Shown here piece after piece: positions 26,229 to 34,051 of a DNA stretch of 51,424 nt. Source of the stretch: Rhabdochromatium marinum (GTDB lineage: Bacteria > Pseudomonadota > Gammaproteobacteria > Chromatiales > Chromatiaceae); the NCBI RefSeq assembly GCF_016583795.1, contig NZ_NRRS01000024.1, positions 1 through 51,424 on the forward strand, read 5' to 3'. The number at the start of each line of letters is the position of its first letter. Positions within the stretch are counted from its first letter, which is position 1. A model generated the notes under the pieces. That model did not search any database. It was not told the DNA's origin and was given only the letters and a program-made list of their open reading frames with translations. The position numbers and the translations under genes are program-made.

Positions 26229-26798
26229 TTAAGCATAGGCGGTGATGGAGAAAAAGGTTCGGTCTGTGCTGATGTCGATGAAATCGTATTCAAATCCGCG
26301 CTTGGATTTGCGTGCGATATCAATGAAGCCGACCCCCGCCCCCTTGCTGCCCTCCGGGCTTTTCCCTTTGAGCGTTTGTTTGTAGAGCGTTTTTAATTCT
26401 TGGGCATCTAGCGCCTGGATGTGATCGAGGTTGGTTTTGAGCCGTTGCGCATCAGTGGGGCTGACCATATTGCCGCAAGCGACGAAAAAACTCTCCTGGT
26501 CGTTGGCGAGCTGCTTACGGCCGACGGATAAAATGCCAAAACGAAGCTCAAGCATGCTGTTGGCGGAAACCTTCGATTCCATCTGGCCGGAGTAACGAAT
26601 GACGTTTTGCATTTCCTCAACAAAAATCGAAAAAATCCCGCGAATCACAGATTTGTCGGCATTTTCAAGCATCAATTTTTCCTTGATTGCCTTGCCAATA
26701 CTGAGCAGAACATCTTCTGTCATATAGCCGCTATAGCAGAATAAGATGCCTTCCTCCTGGAGCACTTTACTTAAGCTGTAGATTTTGTCTGTTCTCAT
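26229..26798 (-). CDS. siaB: SiaB-family protein kinase (DUF6272)
   Basis: This 189-aa protein matches the SiaB kinase family: a compact GHKL-like ATPase fold with EEMQNVIRYSG near residue 65 (the Asn of the N-box), GNMVSPTDAQRL, and the Gly-rich KGAGVGFIDIARKS near 157. In Pseudomonas SiaB phosphorylates SiaC on a Ser/Thr, opposing the SiaA phosphatase. It starts at ATG 26798 with GGAG eight bases upstream; an in-frame GTG at 26807 overlaps that site. It lies between hemerythrin and siaC in the five-gene operon, with an 11-base gap from the hemerythrin stop. Confidence 0.87.
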   Translation of the reverse strand: MRTDKIYSLSKVLQEEGILFCYSGYMTEDVLLSIGKAIKEKLMLENADKSVIRGIFSIFVEEMQNVIRYSGQMESKVSANSMLELRFGILSVGRKQLANDQESFFVACGNMVSPTDAQRLKTNLDHIQALDAQELKTLYKQTLKGKSPEGSKGAGVGFIDIARKSKRGFEYDFIDISTDRTFFSITAYA

Positions 26799-26809
26799 TG
26801 AGCGCACTC

Positions 26810-27214
26810 CTATTCTGCATTTTTCGCCAGGTATTGGCCGGTTGTTTTGTCGGTGCCAAGAATGTGGTTGATGAGCCAGTCCTTCAGAAAGGGGAGCATG
26901 GTGTCGGCCACTGTTGCATCGCCATCCAGATAACGTTGTTGCGCAGCCTTTACCTGTTCAGTAAGAGTGTCGTGTGCTTGTTTGTGTTGCATGAAAGACG
27001 GATCACCAGAGGCCTGCATTAAGCGCTCTTCGTGGCGAAAATGCCAGACGGTATATTCGAGTAGTTCCTGCAAAATTGTCTCGATCACGTCTTGTTGGTG
27101 TTTGGCGGCGATGGCGTCGTTCAATTGATTGACAATCTCCACCAAACGCTGGTGATCGTCGTCGATTTCTTCCACACCCACGCTGAGAGCGTCATTCCAA
27201 TCAATTAAACTCAT
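26810..27214 (-). CDS. Bacteriohemerythrin
   Basis: This 134-aa protein binds oxygen (or NO) at a non-haem diiron site. All seven ligands are present: His21, His58 and Glu62 (WHFRHEERL), His77 and His81 (HKQAH), His117 and Asp122 (NHILGTD). The start WNDALSVGVEEIDDDH is standard. It is cytoplasmic and single-domain, with a length normal for the family. Its ATG overlaps the TGA of the SiaA-like receptor gene (27211-27214), so translation is coupled to the signalling operon. It may supply oxygen or redox information, or deliver oxygen, to this pathway. That link is inferred from position only. Confidence 0.92.
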   Translation of the reverse strand: MSLIDWNDALSVGVEEIDDDHQRLVEIVNQLNDAIAAKHQQDVIETILQELLEYTVWHFRHEERLMQASGDPSFMQHKQAHDTLTEQVKAAQQRYLDGDATVADTMLPFLKDWLINHILGTDKTTGQYLAKNAE

Positions 27215-30200
27215 GTCGTTTTCCCCCTCGGGTTGTCGAGTATTGTTGTTTTACCATCAACAATAAAGCCAATCACGGAGACATCGTCACGACGCTTTTC
27301 CTCGCCTTGATAGACGGTGAGCGCCTCATGAATCCGCTCTTGTTGCTCCGCCATTGGCAGCGATTGAATGTCTTGTAACAACGCTATGAAACGCCGTTTG
27401 CCAAAGCCGCGTCGCTTGGGACCGCCGATTTGGTCAATCAAGCCGTCGCTGGTCATGTAGAACGCGCGCCCCGCCGAAATCTCCACGTCATGGTTGGTCA
27501 AATGGCCCTGACGCGGCAAGCCACGATAGCCGATGCCTCGCTTGTCGCCCTTGATTTCGCTGACCACACCGGCATCGACATGGAACAGGGAGAAACGTGC
27601 ACCGGCAAAAACCAGCCGGGGCTGTTTGGGGTGGATATAGCACAAACCCAGCTCCAGGCCATCGTCCGACTCGCCTGCGTCGCTATCCTGGTTCAGGGCG
27701 TCCTGAATCAGGGTGTGGGTGCGTTGCAGCAAGGCGCCCGCATCGCCAGGGCGGGTCTCCAGGGTAGCCATCTCCAGGGCGCCATTGGCGATCAGGGTCA
27801 TGAACGCGCCTGGCACGCCATGTCCAGTGCAATCTCCCAAGGCAATGAGCTTGCTCATACCCCAGGGCTTGCACCAATACATATCGCCGCCGACCCGGTC
27901 GCGCGGCTCCCAGAGGACGAAATGGTCGTTGGTGAGCGAACTCAGGCAGTCATCCAGCGGCAGAATGGAGTGTTGGATATGGGTCGCGTAATTGATGCTG
28001 CCGTTGATCAGATCCAAGGCGTCGTCGCGTTCCCGCTGGGTCTTAAGGCGTTCGGAGATGTCGTTGAAGGAAATCACGGCGCCCACTAATGTTCCGTCCC
28101 GACGCACCGGGGTGCTGTGATATTCGACCGGGAAGTGGCTGCCGTCCTGACGCCACAGCACCTCGTTGTCCACATGAAAGGACTCACCTTCGGTGCAGGA
28201 TTTATACATCCAGCAGCCCTGATTCGGGTAACGGGAGCCGTCGGCATGGGAATGGTGGAAGAGCGCATGCGCCGATTGGCCGAGCAGTTCGGCTTCAGTG
28301 TAGCCAAGGTGCGCGGCGCATTGCGGGTTGACAAATACAATCTTGCCGTCAGTGTTGACGCCAAACACCCCCTCACCCACGGATGCGAGCAAACTGCGCA
28401 CCCGTTGCTCGGATTCGACAATTTTGCTTTCCGCCTCTTTGCGCCGGGTAATATCGCGTATGGCGCCGACAAACAGGTGCAGATCCCCGATCTTGACTTC
28501 GCCCAGGGATAACTCCATCGGGAATTCGTGGCCGTCGCGATGCAGGCCCGTCAGCTCGATATGCCCCTGACCGATGGCGCGTTTTGTTTTCGTATTGAGA
28601 TAGCGGGAAATATAGTCGTCATGGTGCGCACCGGTCCCTGGCGGCATCAACATCTTGATATTGCGTCCCAGGAGTTCCGCCGGCGAGTAACCAAAAATGG
28701 ATCCAATTTCCAGGTTGACCGATTCGATACAGCCATCTGGAGTGATGGAGACGATGCCGTCGGCGACGTTTTCCATGATGCCATAAATGCGCGCCTGGCT
28801 TTCCTGGAGATCCCGGGTGCGGTCGGCCACCCTGGCTTCAAGGTTACGCGTGTAGTCGGCAATGGTCGCAGCCATGTCGTTGAATGAGCGCGCGAGATCG
28901 CCAATTTCGTCTTTCTGCGCTACAGGAACCCGAAAAGAATAATCGCCCTGCGCCATGCGCCGCGCTCCTTCGGTGAGTCCTAGCAAAGGTCGCACAATAA
29001 GCATATTTTGCCCAAAGACAAAAATTACCGCCGAGATGAGTAGCGCAGCGGCGAAGACCATCGCCAGCGTTAACTTTTCACGCACGCCAATAATGATTCG
29101 TGGATCAAAAATCGCCACGGAGTACCATTTCAACGGTGCGATATAGGTCATGGCCACCAGTTTTTCGCGCCCACCGCCAAAAGTAACCCCCTGTTCAGAG
29201 CGGGACAGGCCGTTTCTTCGCGCTCGGCGCGATCGAGAATGAGGTTCCCCGCTATGAGCGAAATGAACTAAGAAGGTCGCCGCTTCGCGTGTTTCCGCTT
29301 CCCGTGAAGCCTTGGCAAGCTTCGTCATCTGCTGGCGCAGTTGTTGACGATCGGCCTCTGTTGCCAGCAGTGCCCAGATTCCGGCATCCTTGGCAAGCGG
29401 CTGATTGAGCACTATGCGGGAGATTTTGTCGGGATCGGCATGGGCCTGGATCGCGCCACCGGCATCGATCATCATCGCGGTGACTTCTTCGCCGCCACGA
29501 TTGATGAACTCGTCGATGAATTCGGCCAGCTGAATGCCGGTGCCCACCACCCCTAAGGTTTGATCCCCTTGCCGCATGCTGTAGTTCACCCACAGGTTTG
29601 TCACCCCAAGCTTGACGTTGTGGTCAACATTCCAGTTGTAGGGGGCGGGGTCGGCCAGGGTAGTGAAAAACCAGCTATCGTCGTCATCACTTTCCGACAG
29701 GGCGTCAATTACCTCGAGTTCGACCTGCGTTGTCGTTTTGTCGGCATAAAAGAAATGCCGCGATTCGGTGAGGGCGATGAAATAGGTCTGCGATGCAAAA
29801 TTGTCGTGGAAATGCTGTAATTCCACGCGAGCGGCAGCGGCGTGTGCCGGATCATCCTCATTGACGGCCCAACGCTGCAACACCAGTGAATTGGCCATTT
29901 GTTTGGCCAGGGCGAGTTCTCGCGACACGGTGCTGAGCATCTTCTCATTGAGCCATTGCACATGATTTTCCGCCAGACGTCTTCCAAGTTCGATGGCAAT
30001 TTGATGGCCGATCACGCTGAAGACAATCAAGGTCGCGCCGCCTACCACAAAGAACGACATTGCGAGAAACAACACACTCTTGCCGCGCAAACTTTGTAAA
30101 AACGCCCGACGTTGACTGCGCAGCAGCCAGGCAAAGACCAGGATGGCGCCAATAGCGACCACCACCAGCAATCCCAGGAGAATCGCTTCACCCGTGGTCA

Positions 30201-32580
30201 GCAGGATCTGCGGGGCTGCGGGCGCTTGGTGGCTAGCGGATGCGCCTGGATCTTCCGTCTTGGCGGCGGTTGAAATCCATTTGGAGAGTTCTTGTTGTTG
30301 CTCGCTGGGGCTGATCGCATCCAATCCTTTCTGCAAAATGGTATGCAGCACGGGTTCGTCGCGACGAGAGAACAAGTGCACCGGAAAGGCTGGAAACACG
30401 TCCTGACTGATGCCCTTGAGACCCGCCAAAGCGTTCTCACGCAGGCTTTGCTCGACAGCGACCTGGGCTTCGAGCAAGGCATCCGCCTCCCCATTGAGTA
30501 CGGCATTGATGGAATGCAACAAACTTTGCGTTTCGATGATGGTGGCATGCGGATACTGTGCGCGCAGCTTGGGGATAGTGCCATAGCCCTTGACCACGGC
30601 AATTCGCCCGTGGGCCAGATCATCGATGTCACGCACTTTGCTGTCCTGGCGCACATAAATGAACTCGCGCATGCTGAAATAGGGCTTGGTGTACAGACCA
30701 AAGGTGGCACGTTCCTCCGTGTAATAAGTGGCCGGGAGCAGATCGATGTCATGATTTTTCAATCCCTGCAACAGCGTATCCCACACACCGCCAACAAATT
30801 CGAATTGCAAGCCGGTCTTTTCCGTGATCCGTTCCAAAAAACCGCCCGCTAAACCACCAGCGCGGCCATCCTTGCGCAAGAAAACAATAGGCGCTAACTC
30901 TTCAATGCCGACACGCACTTTATGGGATTGAATCCACGCGCGTTCCTCTTCACTGAGTTCCGCAATGATGTTTTTCTGGATCAGCGCGGGGGCAGAAAAA
31001 TACTGGCGCACAACCGCCCGGCGTTCCTTGTCGGAAATGGAGGCCAGCGCCTTATCCATGATGTCGCGCAGGATGGAACGATCCTGTGGCGTGGCCATAT
31101 ACAGACCTTGCGCCTCTTGGCTGTAGAGGCCAACGACCTCAATCCCATGCAGCACATGCTTATCGATCAGATAGGAAGCGACAAACTGGGTGCCCACATA
31201 GGCATCCGCCTGGCCGGTCGAAACTGCCAATAATGCCTCCAGGGTGTTCTTTACAACATGCAATTGCACCCCGGCATGCTCCTTTGGCAACACCTCTTCG
31301 ATCGCATAGCTTTTTTCCACCGCAACCCGGTGATTGGCCAGATCGTCCGCCGAGCGGATACCGGAATGGGCGGCGGCAAACACAGCGGTATAGAGGGGCA
31401 AATAAGGTTTCGTATAAGCCAGCTGCGCGGCTCGATTCTCGGTGTAATAGATATCCGGTGCGAGATCGACCTCGCCAGCGAGCAGTTTTTTAAGCAGTGA
31501 ATCCCAATCGCCAAAGACGGGCGTCGTTTTCAATCCGACCCGTTCGGCGGCCATTTGCAGGAGATCGGCCGAGATGCCCAAATGCTCGCCATTTTCGTCC
31601 CGGTAATCGAACGGTGGCCAATTGGTCAAGGCCAGGGTGCGGATCTGCGGGTGTTCCTGAATCCAGGCGCGCTCCTCGGGCGTGAGTTGGAGACCCGTTT
31701 GTTGATTGTTTTCCTTTTGATCAACCGCATCCGGTGCAAACTTGGACACCAGCACCAATCTGGCCTGATCGTCGTTGTTGAGAATTGAGGCCAGCGAAGC
31801 GGAATGAACCTCAGTCTCTCGATCATGACTTTTCTGTTTTCGGGTCGCGAAATCATCGCGTTCCGGCAGGTAACGGCTCCAAGCCAAGTCAGGATTTTGG
31901 TGCGCCAGAAACTCCTCGTCTTTATCGAGCATGAAGACTTCAAACGCCGTTGAATAGGTCAGCAAACTCAGGAATCGCTCCATGATCAGATTGATCACGA
32001 TGACGCCGCGAAAACCTCGTTCGGTGATGACGGGGGTTGCAACACGAAACGTCGGGCGAATTGGCGTTTCAATGGCGCCATGTTCCATGTTCAAGTCAAT
32101 ATTGGAGTGCCAGAGTGTGCCTACCGGCAGCGCTTTCACGGCTTGGAAATAGCGTTTGCTGCTTTTGTCCTGCAAGGCTTCAGGCGGCACGACTTGGACT
32201 TCCGTGCTCGCCTTGGGCCTGTCGATCCGAACTTGTTCGCGCCCTTGCGCATCAAGAAAGCGTACCTGCATGTAATCCGTATTGGCTGCTGTGATAGCGC
32301 GAAAAAATTCAATCAGCCGCGCTCGGTCCGTTTCACTATGACTGTCAGCATACTGGGTCGTGAACTCGCTTTTTGCCAAAGACAGCACTTGGCGATCAAC
32401 GTTATGAACAAAATCCTCCAGAAGCTTCAGCTTAATGGTGATTTCTTCTTGCGCGCTGGCTGTGTTGGTATGCGTAGCGCCTGAATTTGCAGGAGAACTT
32501 GCTAAGAGCGGCGAGAACGAAAAAAAGAACACCAATGCTGTCAGGATGATAACGTAGAGAAATTGCGGGATTCGATTCAT
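27211..32580 (-). CDS. siaA: SiaA-like receptor phosphatase with two Cache and two solute-binding domains
   Basis: This 1789-aa inner-membrane receptor reads, in order: an N-terminal signal or membrane helix (7-27), a periplasmic Cache-like domain (about 45-290), two family-3 solute-binding domains (about 312-530 and 555-770, with WPPFDYRDENGEHLGISADL and YTKPY repeats), membrane helices at 797-820 and 834-858, a second Cache-like domain (about 860-1165), a helix at 1168-1192, HAMP, two PAS domains (about 1262-1380 and 1392-1510), and a SpoIIE/PP2C phosphatase (about 1550-1775). The metal-site stretches DRVGGDMYW, GDCTGHGVPGAF, TSDGLIDQ and RRDDVSVI are present. It should dephosphorylate SiaC when a ligand is bound. 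Pseudomonas SiaA is about 660 aa, so this version has gained sensors. Ligand unknown; amino acids are a fair guess. Confidence 0.9.
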   Translation of the reverse strand: MNRIPQFLYVIILTALVFFFSFSPLLASSPANSGATHTNTASAQEEITIKLKLLEDFVHNVDRQVLSLAKSEFTTQYADSHSETDRARLIEFFRAITAANTDYMQVRFLDAQGREQVRIDRPKASTEVQVVPPEALQDKSSKRYFQAVKALPVGTLWHSNIDLNMEHGAIETPIRPTFRVATPVITERGFRGVIVINLIMERFLSLLTYSTAFEVFMLDKDEEFLAHQNPDLAWSRYLPERDDFATRKQKSHDRETEVHSASLASILNNDDQARLVLVSKFAPDAVDQKENNQQTGLQLTPEERAWIQEHPQIRTLALTNWPPFDYRDENGEHLGISADLLQMAAERVGLKTTPVFGDWDSLLKKLLAGEVDLAPDIYYTENRAAQLAYTKPYLPLYTAVFAAAHSGIRSADDLANHRVAVEKSYAIEEVLPKEHAGVQLHVVKNTLEALLAVSTGQADAYVGTQFVASYLIDKHVLHGIEVVGLYSQEAQGLYMATPQDRSILRDIMDKALASISDKERRAVVRQYFSAPALIQKNIIAELSEEERAWIQSHKVRVGIEELAPIVFLRKDGRAGGLAGGFLERITEKTGLQFEFVGGVWDTLLQGLKNHDIDLLPATYYTEERATFGLYTKPYFSMREFIYVRQDSKVRDIDDLAHGRIAVVKGYGTIPKLRAQYPHATIIETQSLLHSINAVLNGEADALLEAQVAVEQSLRENALAGLKGISQDVFPAFPVHLFSRRDEPVLHTILQKGLDAISPSEQQQELSKWISTAAKTEDPGASASHQAPAAPQILLTTGEAILLGLLVVVAIGAILVFAWLLRSQRRAFLQSLRGKSVLFLAMSFFVVGGATLIVFSVIGHQIAIELGRRLAENHVQWLNEKMLSTVSRELALAKQMANSLVLQRWAVNEDDPAHAAAARVELQHFHDNFASQTYFIALTESRHFFYADKTTTQVELEVIDALSESDDDDSWFFTTLADPAPYNWNVDHNVKLGVTNLWVNYSMRQGDQTLGVVGTGIQLAEFIDEFINRGGEEVTAMMIDAGGAIQAHADPDKISRIVLNQPLAKDAGIWALLATEADRQQLRQQMTKLAKASREAETREAATFLVHFAHSGEPHSRSRRARRNGLSRSEQGVTFGGGREKLVAMTYIAPLKWYSVAIFDPRIIIGVREKLTLAMVFAAALLISAVIFVFGQNMLIVRPLLGLTEGARRMAQGDYSFRVPVAQKDEIGDLARSFNDMAATIADYTRNLEARVADRTRDLQESQARIYGIMENVADGIVSITPDGCIESVNLEIGSIFGYSPAELLGRNIKMLMPPGTGAHHDDYISRYLNTKTKRAIGQGHIELTGLHRDGHEFPMELSLGEVKIGDLHLFVGAIRDITRRKEAESKIVESEQRVRSLLASVGEGVFGVNTDGKIVFVNPQCAAHLGYTEAELLGQSAHALFHHSHADGSRYPNQGCWMYKSCTEGESFHVDNEVLWRQDGSHFPVEYHSTPVRRDGTLVGAVISFNDISERLKTQRERDDALDLINGSINYATHIQHSILPLDDCLSSLTNDHFVLWEPRDRVGGDMYWCKPWGMSKLIALGDCTGHGVPGAFMTLIANGALEMATLETRPGDAGALLQRTHTLIQDALNQDSDAGESDDGLELGLCYIHPKQPRLVFAGARFSLFHVDAGVVSEIKGDKRGIGYRGLPRQGHLTNHDVEISAGRAFYMTSDGLIDQIGGPKRRGFGKRRFIALLQDIQSLPMAEQQERIHEALTVYQGEEKRRDDVSVIGFIVDGKTTILDNPRGKTT

Positions 32581-32776
32581 ATTATTGTGTTAATGCGCAA
32601 CTCAGTCACCGAATTTCGAAAGACATTGCCTCTTCTTCCGGTGACTGTATGTCCTTGCGCAACCAACAACACTGATGCGGGTCAATGCAGCGGCAGAACT
32701 GCTCGCAGCTTTTCATATCTGGAGCAGCCCATGGTGTGGCCTGAGAACCACACCGACTCAAGCAACTCCAGCAATA
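32581..32776. other. Gap upstream of the Sia-like operon
   Basis: This 196-bp gap is the upstream region of the SiaA-like receptor gene (start at 32580) and lies downstream of the DUF2092 gene. It should hold the operon promoter and contains the stem-loop at 32733-32754. No reading frame or recognisable operator was identified. Confidence 0.45.
32733..32754 (-). terminator. Stem-loop at the end of the sulfatase locus
   Basis: GGTGTGG (32733-32739) and CCACACC (32748-32754) form a perfect 7-bp stem with an eight-base loop, 22 bases after the DUF2092 stop codon. No T-run follows on the minus strand, so it is a candidate terminator or 3'-end protector. Confidence 0.45.
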
Positions 32777-33595
32777 TTAGTGGTCATCAGTATCAGGCGC
32801 TGCTGCTGGCGGTAACTCATCCAGCTCGACCAATGCTTCGACCTCAACCTGTTCCGCACCTTCCTGCGGGGTGAACACGAAGGCGTCAGCCGCCGGCTCG
32901 ACCCCGGTTTTCCAATCGGTGATTTGCAGGCTGTACTGGGGGGCGCTATTGACGGTCTTGCTGGTGATGACCAGCTTGCGCGGTACCGGGTTTTCGCCCA
33001 CTTCGACCCACAGTTGCCAGTCGGTATCCTGGTTGCGGAAGGCAAGGTGCTCGCATTCCACGCCGCCGATTACGCCACGGCCGATATGCTTAGCCTCCAA
33101 CACGCCGGCGATCAGGGCCTCATAGACGTTCGACAGGAGCAGATCGGCGCCGGGAAGTGCGAGTCCCTGGCGGACGCGCAGGATATCGATCAGTGCATCG
33201 ACGGTCTCCGGCCCCTCAAACTGGGTGTAGAGATGGCGTCCTTTGCCGAGGACGCTCACGCTCTCACCGTCGAAGACCAGCTCGACGTCGGCATAACCGC
33301 CGGTGCGACTGGCTTTCAGTTTGTCCGGCCGACTCAACAGCAGGGTGCCAGAACTGGCGAATTGGATCTTCTCGATTTCGGGCGTGATGATCTCGATTGC
33401 GCTATCGAAGCTCAGTTCGATGGTCTGCTGGCTGCTGACATAGTCGGCCATGGCCTTGAGGATGGCTTTGGCGTCATCCTCTTGGGCAACGGCCGCAGGC
33501 GTGGCGACAGCGAGCGCGGTGGTCAAGACCAGGCTCGTGAGTGTAGAGCGACCGACTTTGGTGGCTGTGCGGGTCAGAATGGATGTAATCGGCAT
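32777..33595 (-). CDS. DUF2092 family exported protein
   Basis: This 272-aa protein has a clear Sec signal (LTSLVLTTALAVATPAAVAQEDD, cleavage after AVA) and a body matching DUF2092: AKAILKAMADYVSSQQTIELSFDSAIEIIT, SGTLLLSRPDKLKASRTGGYADVELVFDG, GGVECEHLAFRNQDTDWQLWVE and VPRKLVITSK. The last approximately 25 residues are acidic. DUF2092 proteins have a LolA/LolB-like beta fold and are periplasmic or lipid-binding. The exact role is unknown. It is the last gene of the minus-strand secreted-protein locus with the LysM-sulfatase, and is 36 bp from the small 105-aa gene. Confidence 0.85.
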   Translation of the reverse strand: MPITSILTRTATKVGRSTLTSLVLTTALAVATPAAVAQEDDAKAILKAMADYVSSQQTIELSFDSAIEIITPEIEKIQFASSGTLLLSRPDKLKASRTGGYADVELVFDGESVSVLGKGRHLYTQFEGPETVDALIDILRVRQGLALPGADLLLSNVYEALIAGVLEAKHIGRGVIGGVECEHLAFRNQDTDWQLWVEVGENPVPRKLVITSKTVNSAPQYSLQITDWKTGVEPAADAFVFTPQEGAEQVEVEALVELDELPPAAAPDTDDH

Positions 33596-33631
33596 GGTGG
33601 TGGTTCCTGAATTCGGTTGCGAGGCGTTCGG

Positions 33632-33949
33632 TTATTCCACTCGGACGACGACGTAGCGTCCACCGGATGCCTGATAGTAGGTGCCACCGCACTGGTGCAA
33701 GGCGGTACCTCCAATGACGACGTTGGTGCAGCCGCGCGGCAGCGTGGCGGCATAGACCGAGGTGGCGTAGATGGCACGGCGGGTGGTGCGACGAGCCACG
33801 CCAGCGTAACTGATGGGTGTGAGCGGCCGGCCAATCCGAGCTTGTGCCGAGGAGATGACCAGGTTGGTGTCAAGTGCGGTGTCCAGGGTTCCGCCTGCGA
33901 TCATGGCGACCCCGACAATTAGAGAGGCTTTCATTGTTGTACTGAGCAT
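33632..33949 (-). CDS. Small exported protein with RPLTP motif
   Basis: This 105-aa protein has an N-terminal hydrophobic segment (ASLIVGVAMIAGGTLDTALD) likely acting as a signal. A basic stretch RIGRPLTPISYAGVARRTTRR lies at about residues 38-58, and a C-terminal part with two cysteines (RGCTNVVIGG and HQCGGTYYQASGGRYVVV) resembles short YY-rich repeats seen in other exported bacterial proteins. The first 15 residues of the basic stretch (IGRPLTPIS-AG) recur in the 172-aa protein of the same locus. ATG 33934 is an alternative start that gives a tidier signal. Function unknown. Confidence 0.65.
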   Translation of the reverse strand: MLSTTMKASLIVGVAMIAGGTLDTALDTNLVISSAQARIGRPLTPISYAGVARRTTRRAIYATSVYAATLPRGCTNVVIGGTALHQCGGTYYQASGGRYVVVRVE

Positions 33950-33985
33950 TGGGCTGTTCTCATTCCGGAAAGGGTTGGAGGGAGT

Positions 33986-34009
33986 GCGAATGGCACGCTG
34001 GCCATTCGC
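33986..34009. repeat. Perfect 9-bp stem-loop between sulfatase and 105-aa genes
   Basis: GCGAATGGC (33986-33994) and GCCATTCGC (34001-34009) pair completely around a six-base loop. It is followed at 34017 by a second perfect hairpin, giving two tandem stem-loops in a 102-bp gap inside the operon. RNA processing or 3'-end stabilisation of the sulfatase mRNA is plausible. Confidence 0.6.
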
Positions 34010-34016
34010 GCTTGGT

Positions 34017-34040
34017 CAGGAGGGCTGAAACGCCCTCCTG
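34017..34040. repeat. Perfect 8-bp stem-loop just downstream of the sulfatase gene
   Basis: CAGGAGGG (34017-34024) and CCCTCCTG (34033-34040) pair completely around CTGAAACG, 11 bases after the sulfatase stop on the minus strand. There is no T-run, so it is either a Rho-assisted terminator or a processing/stability element. Confidence 0.55.
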
Positions 34041-34051
34041 GGTCCAAGGCA

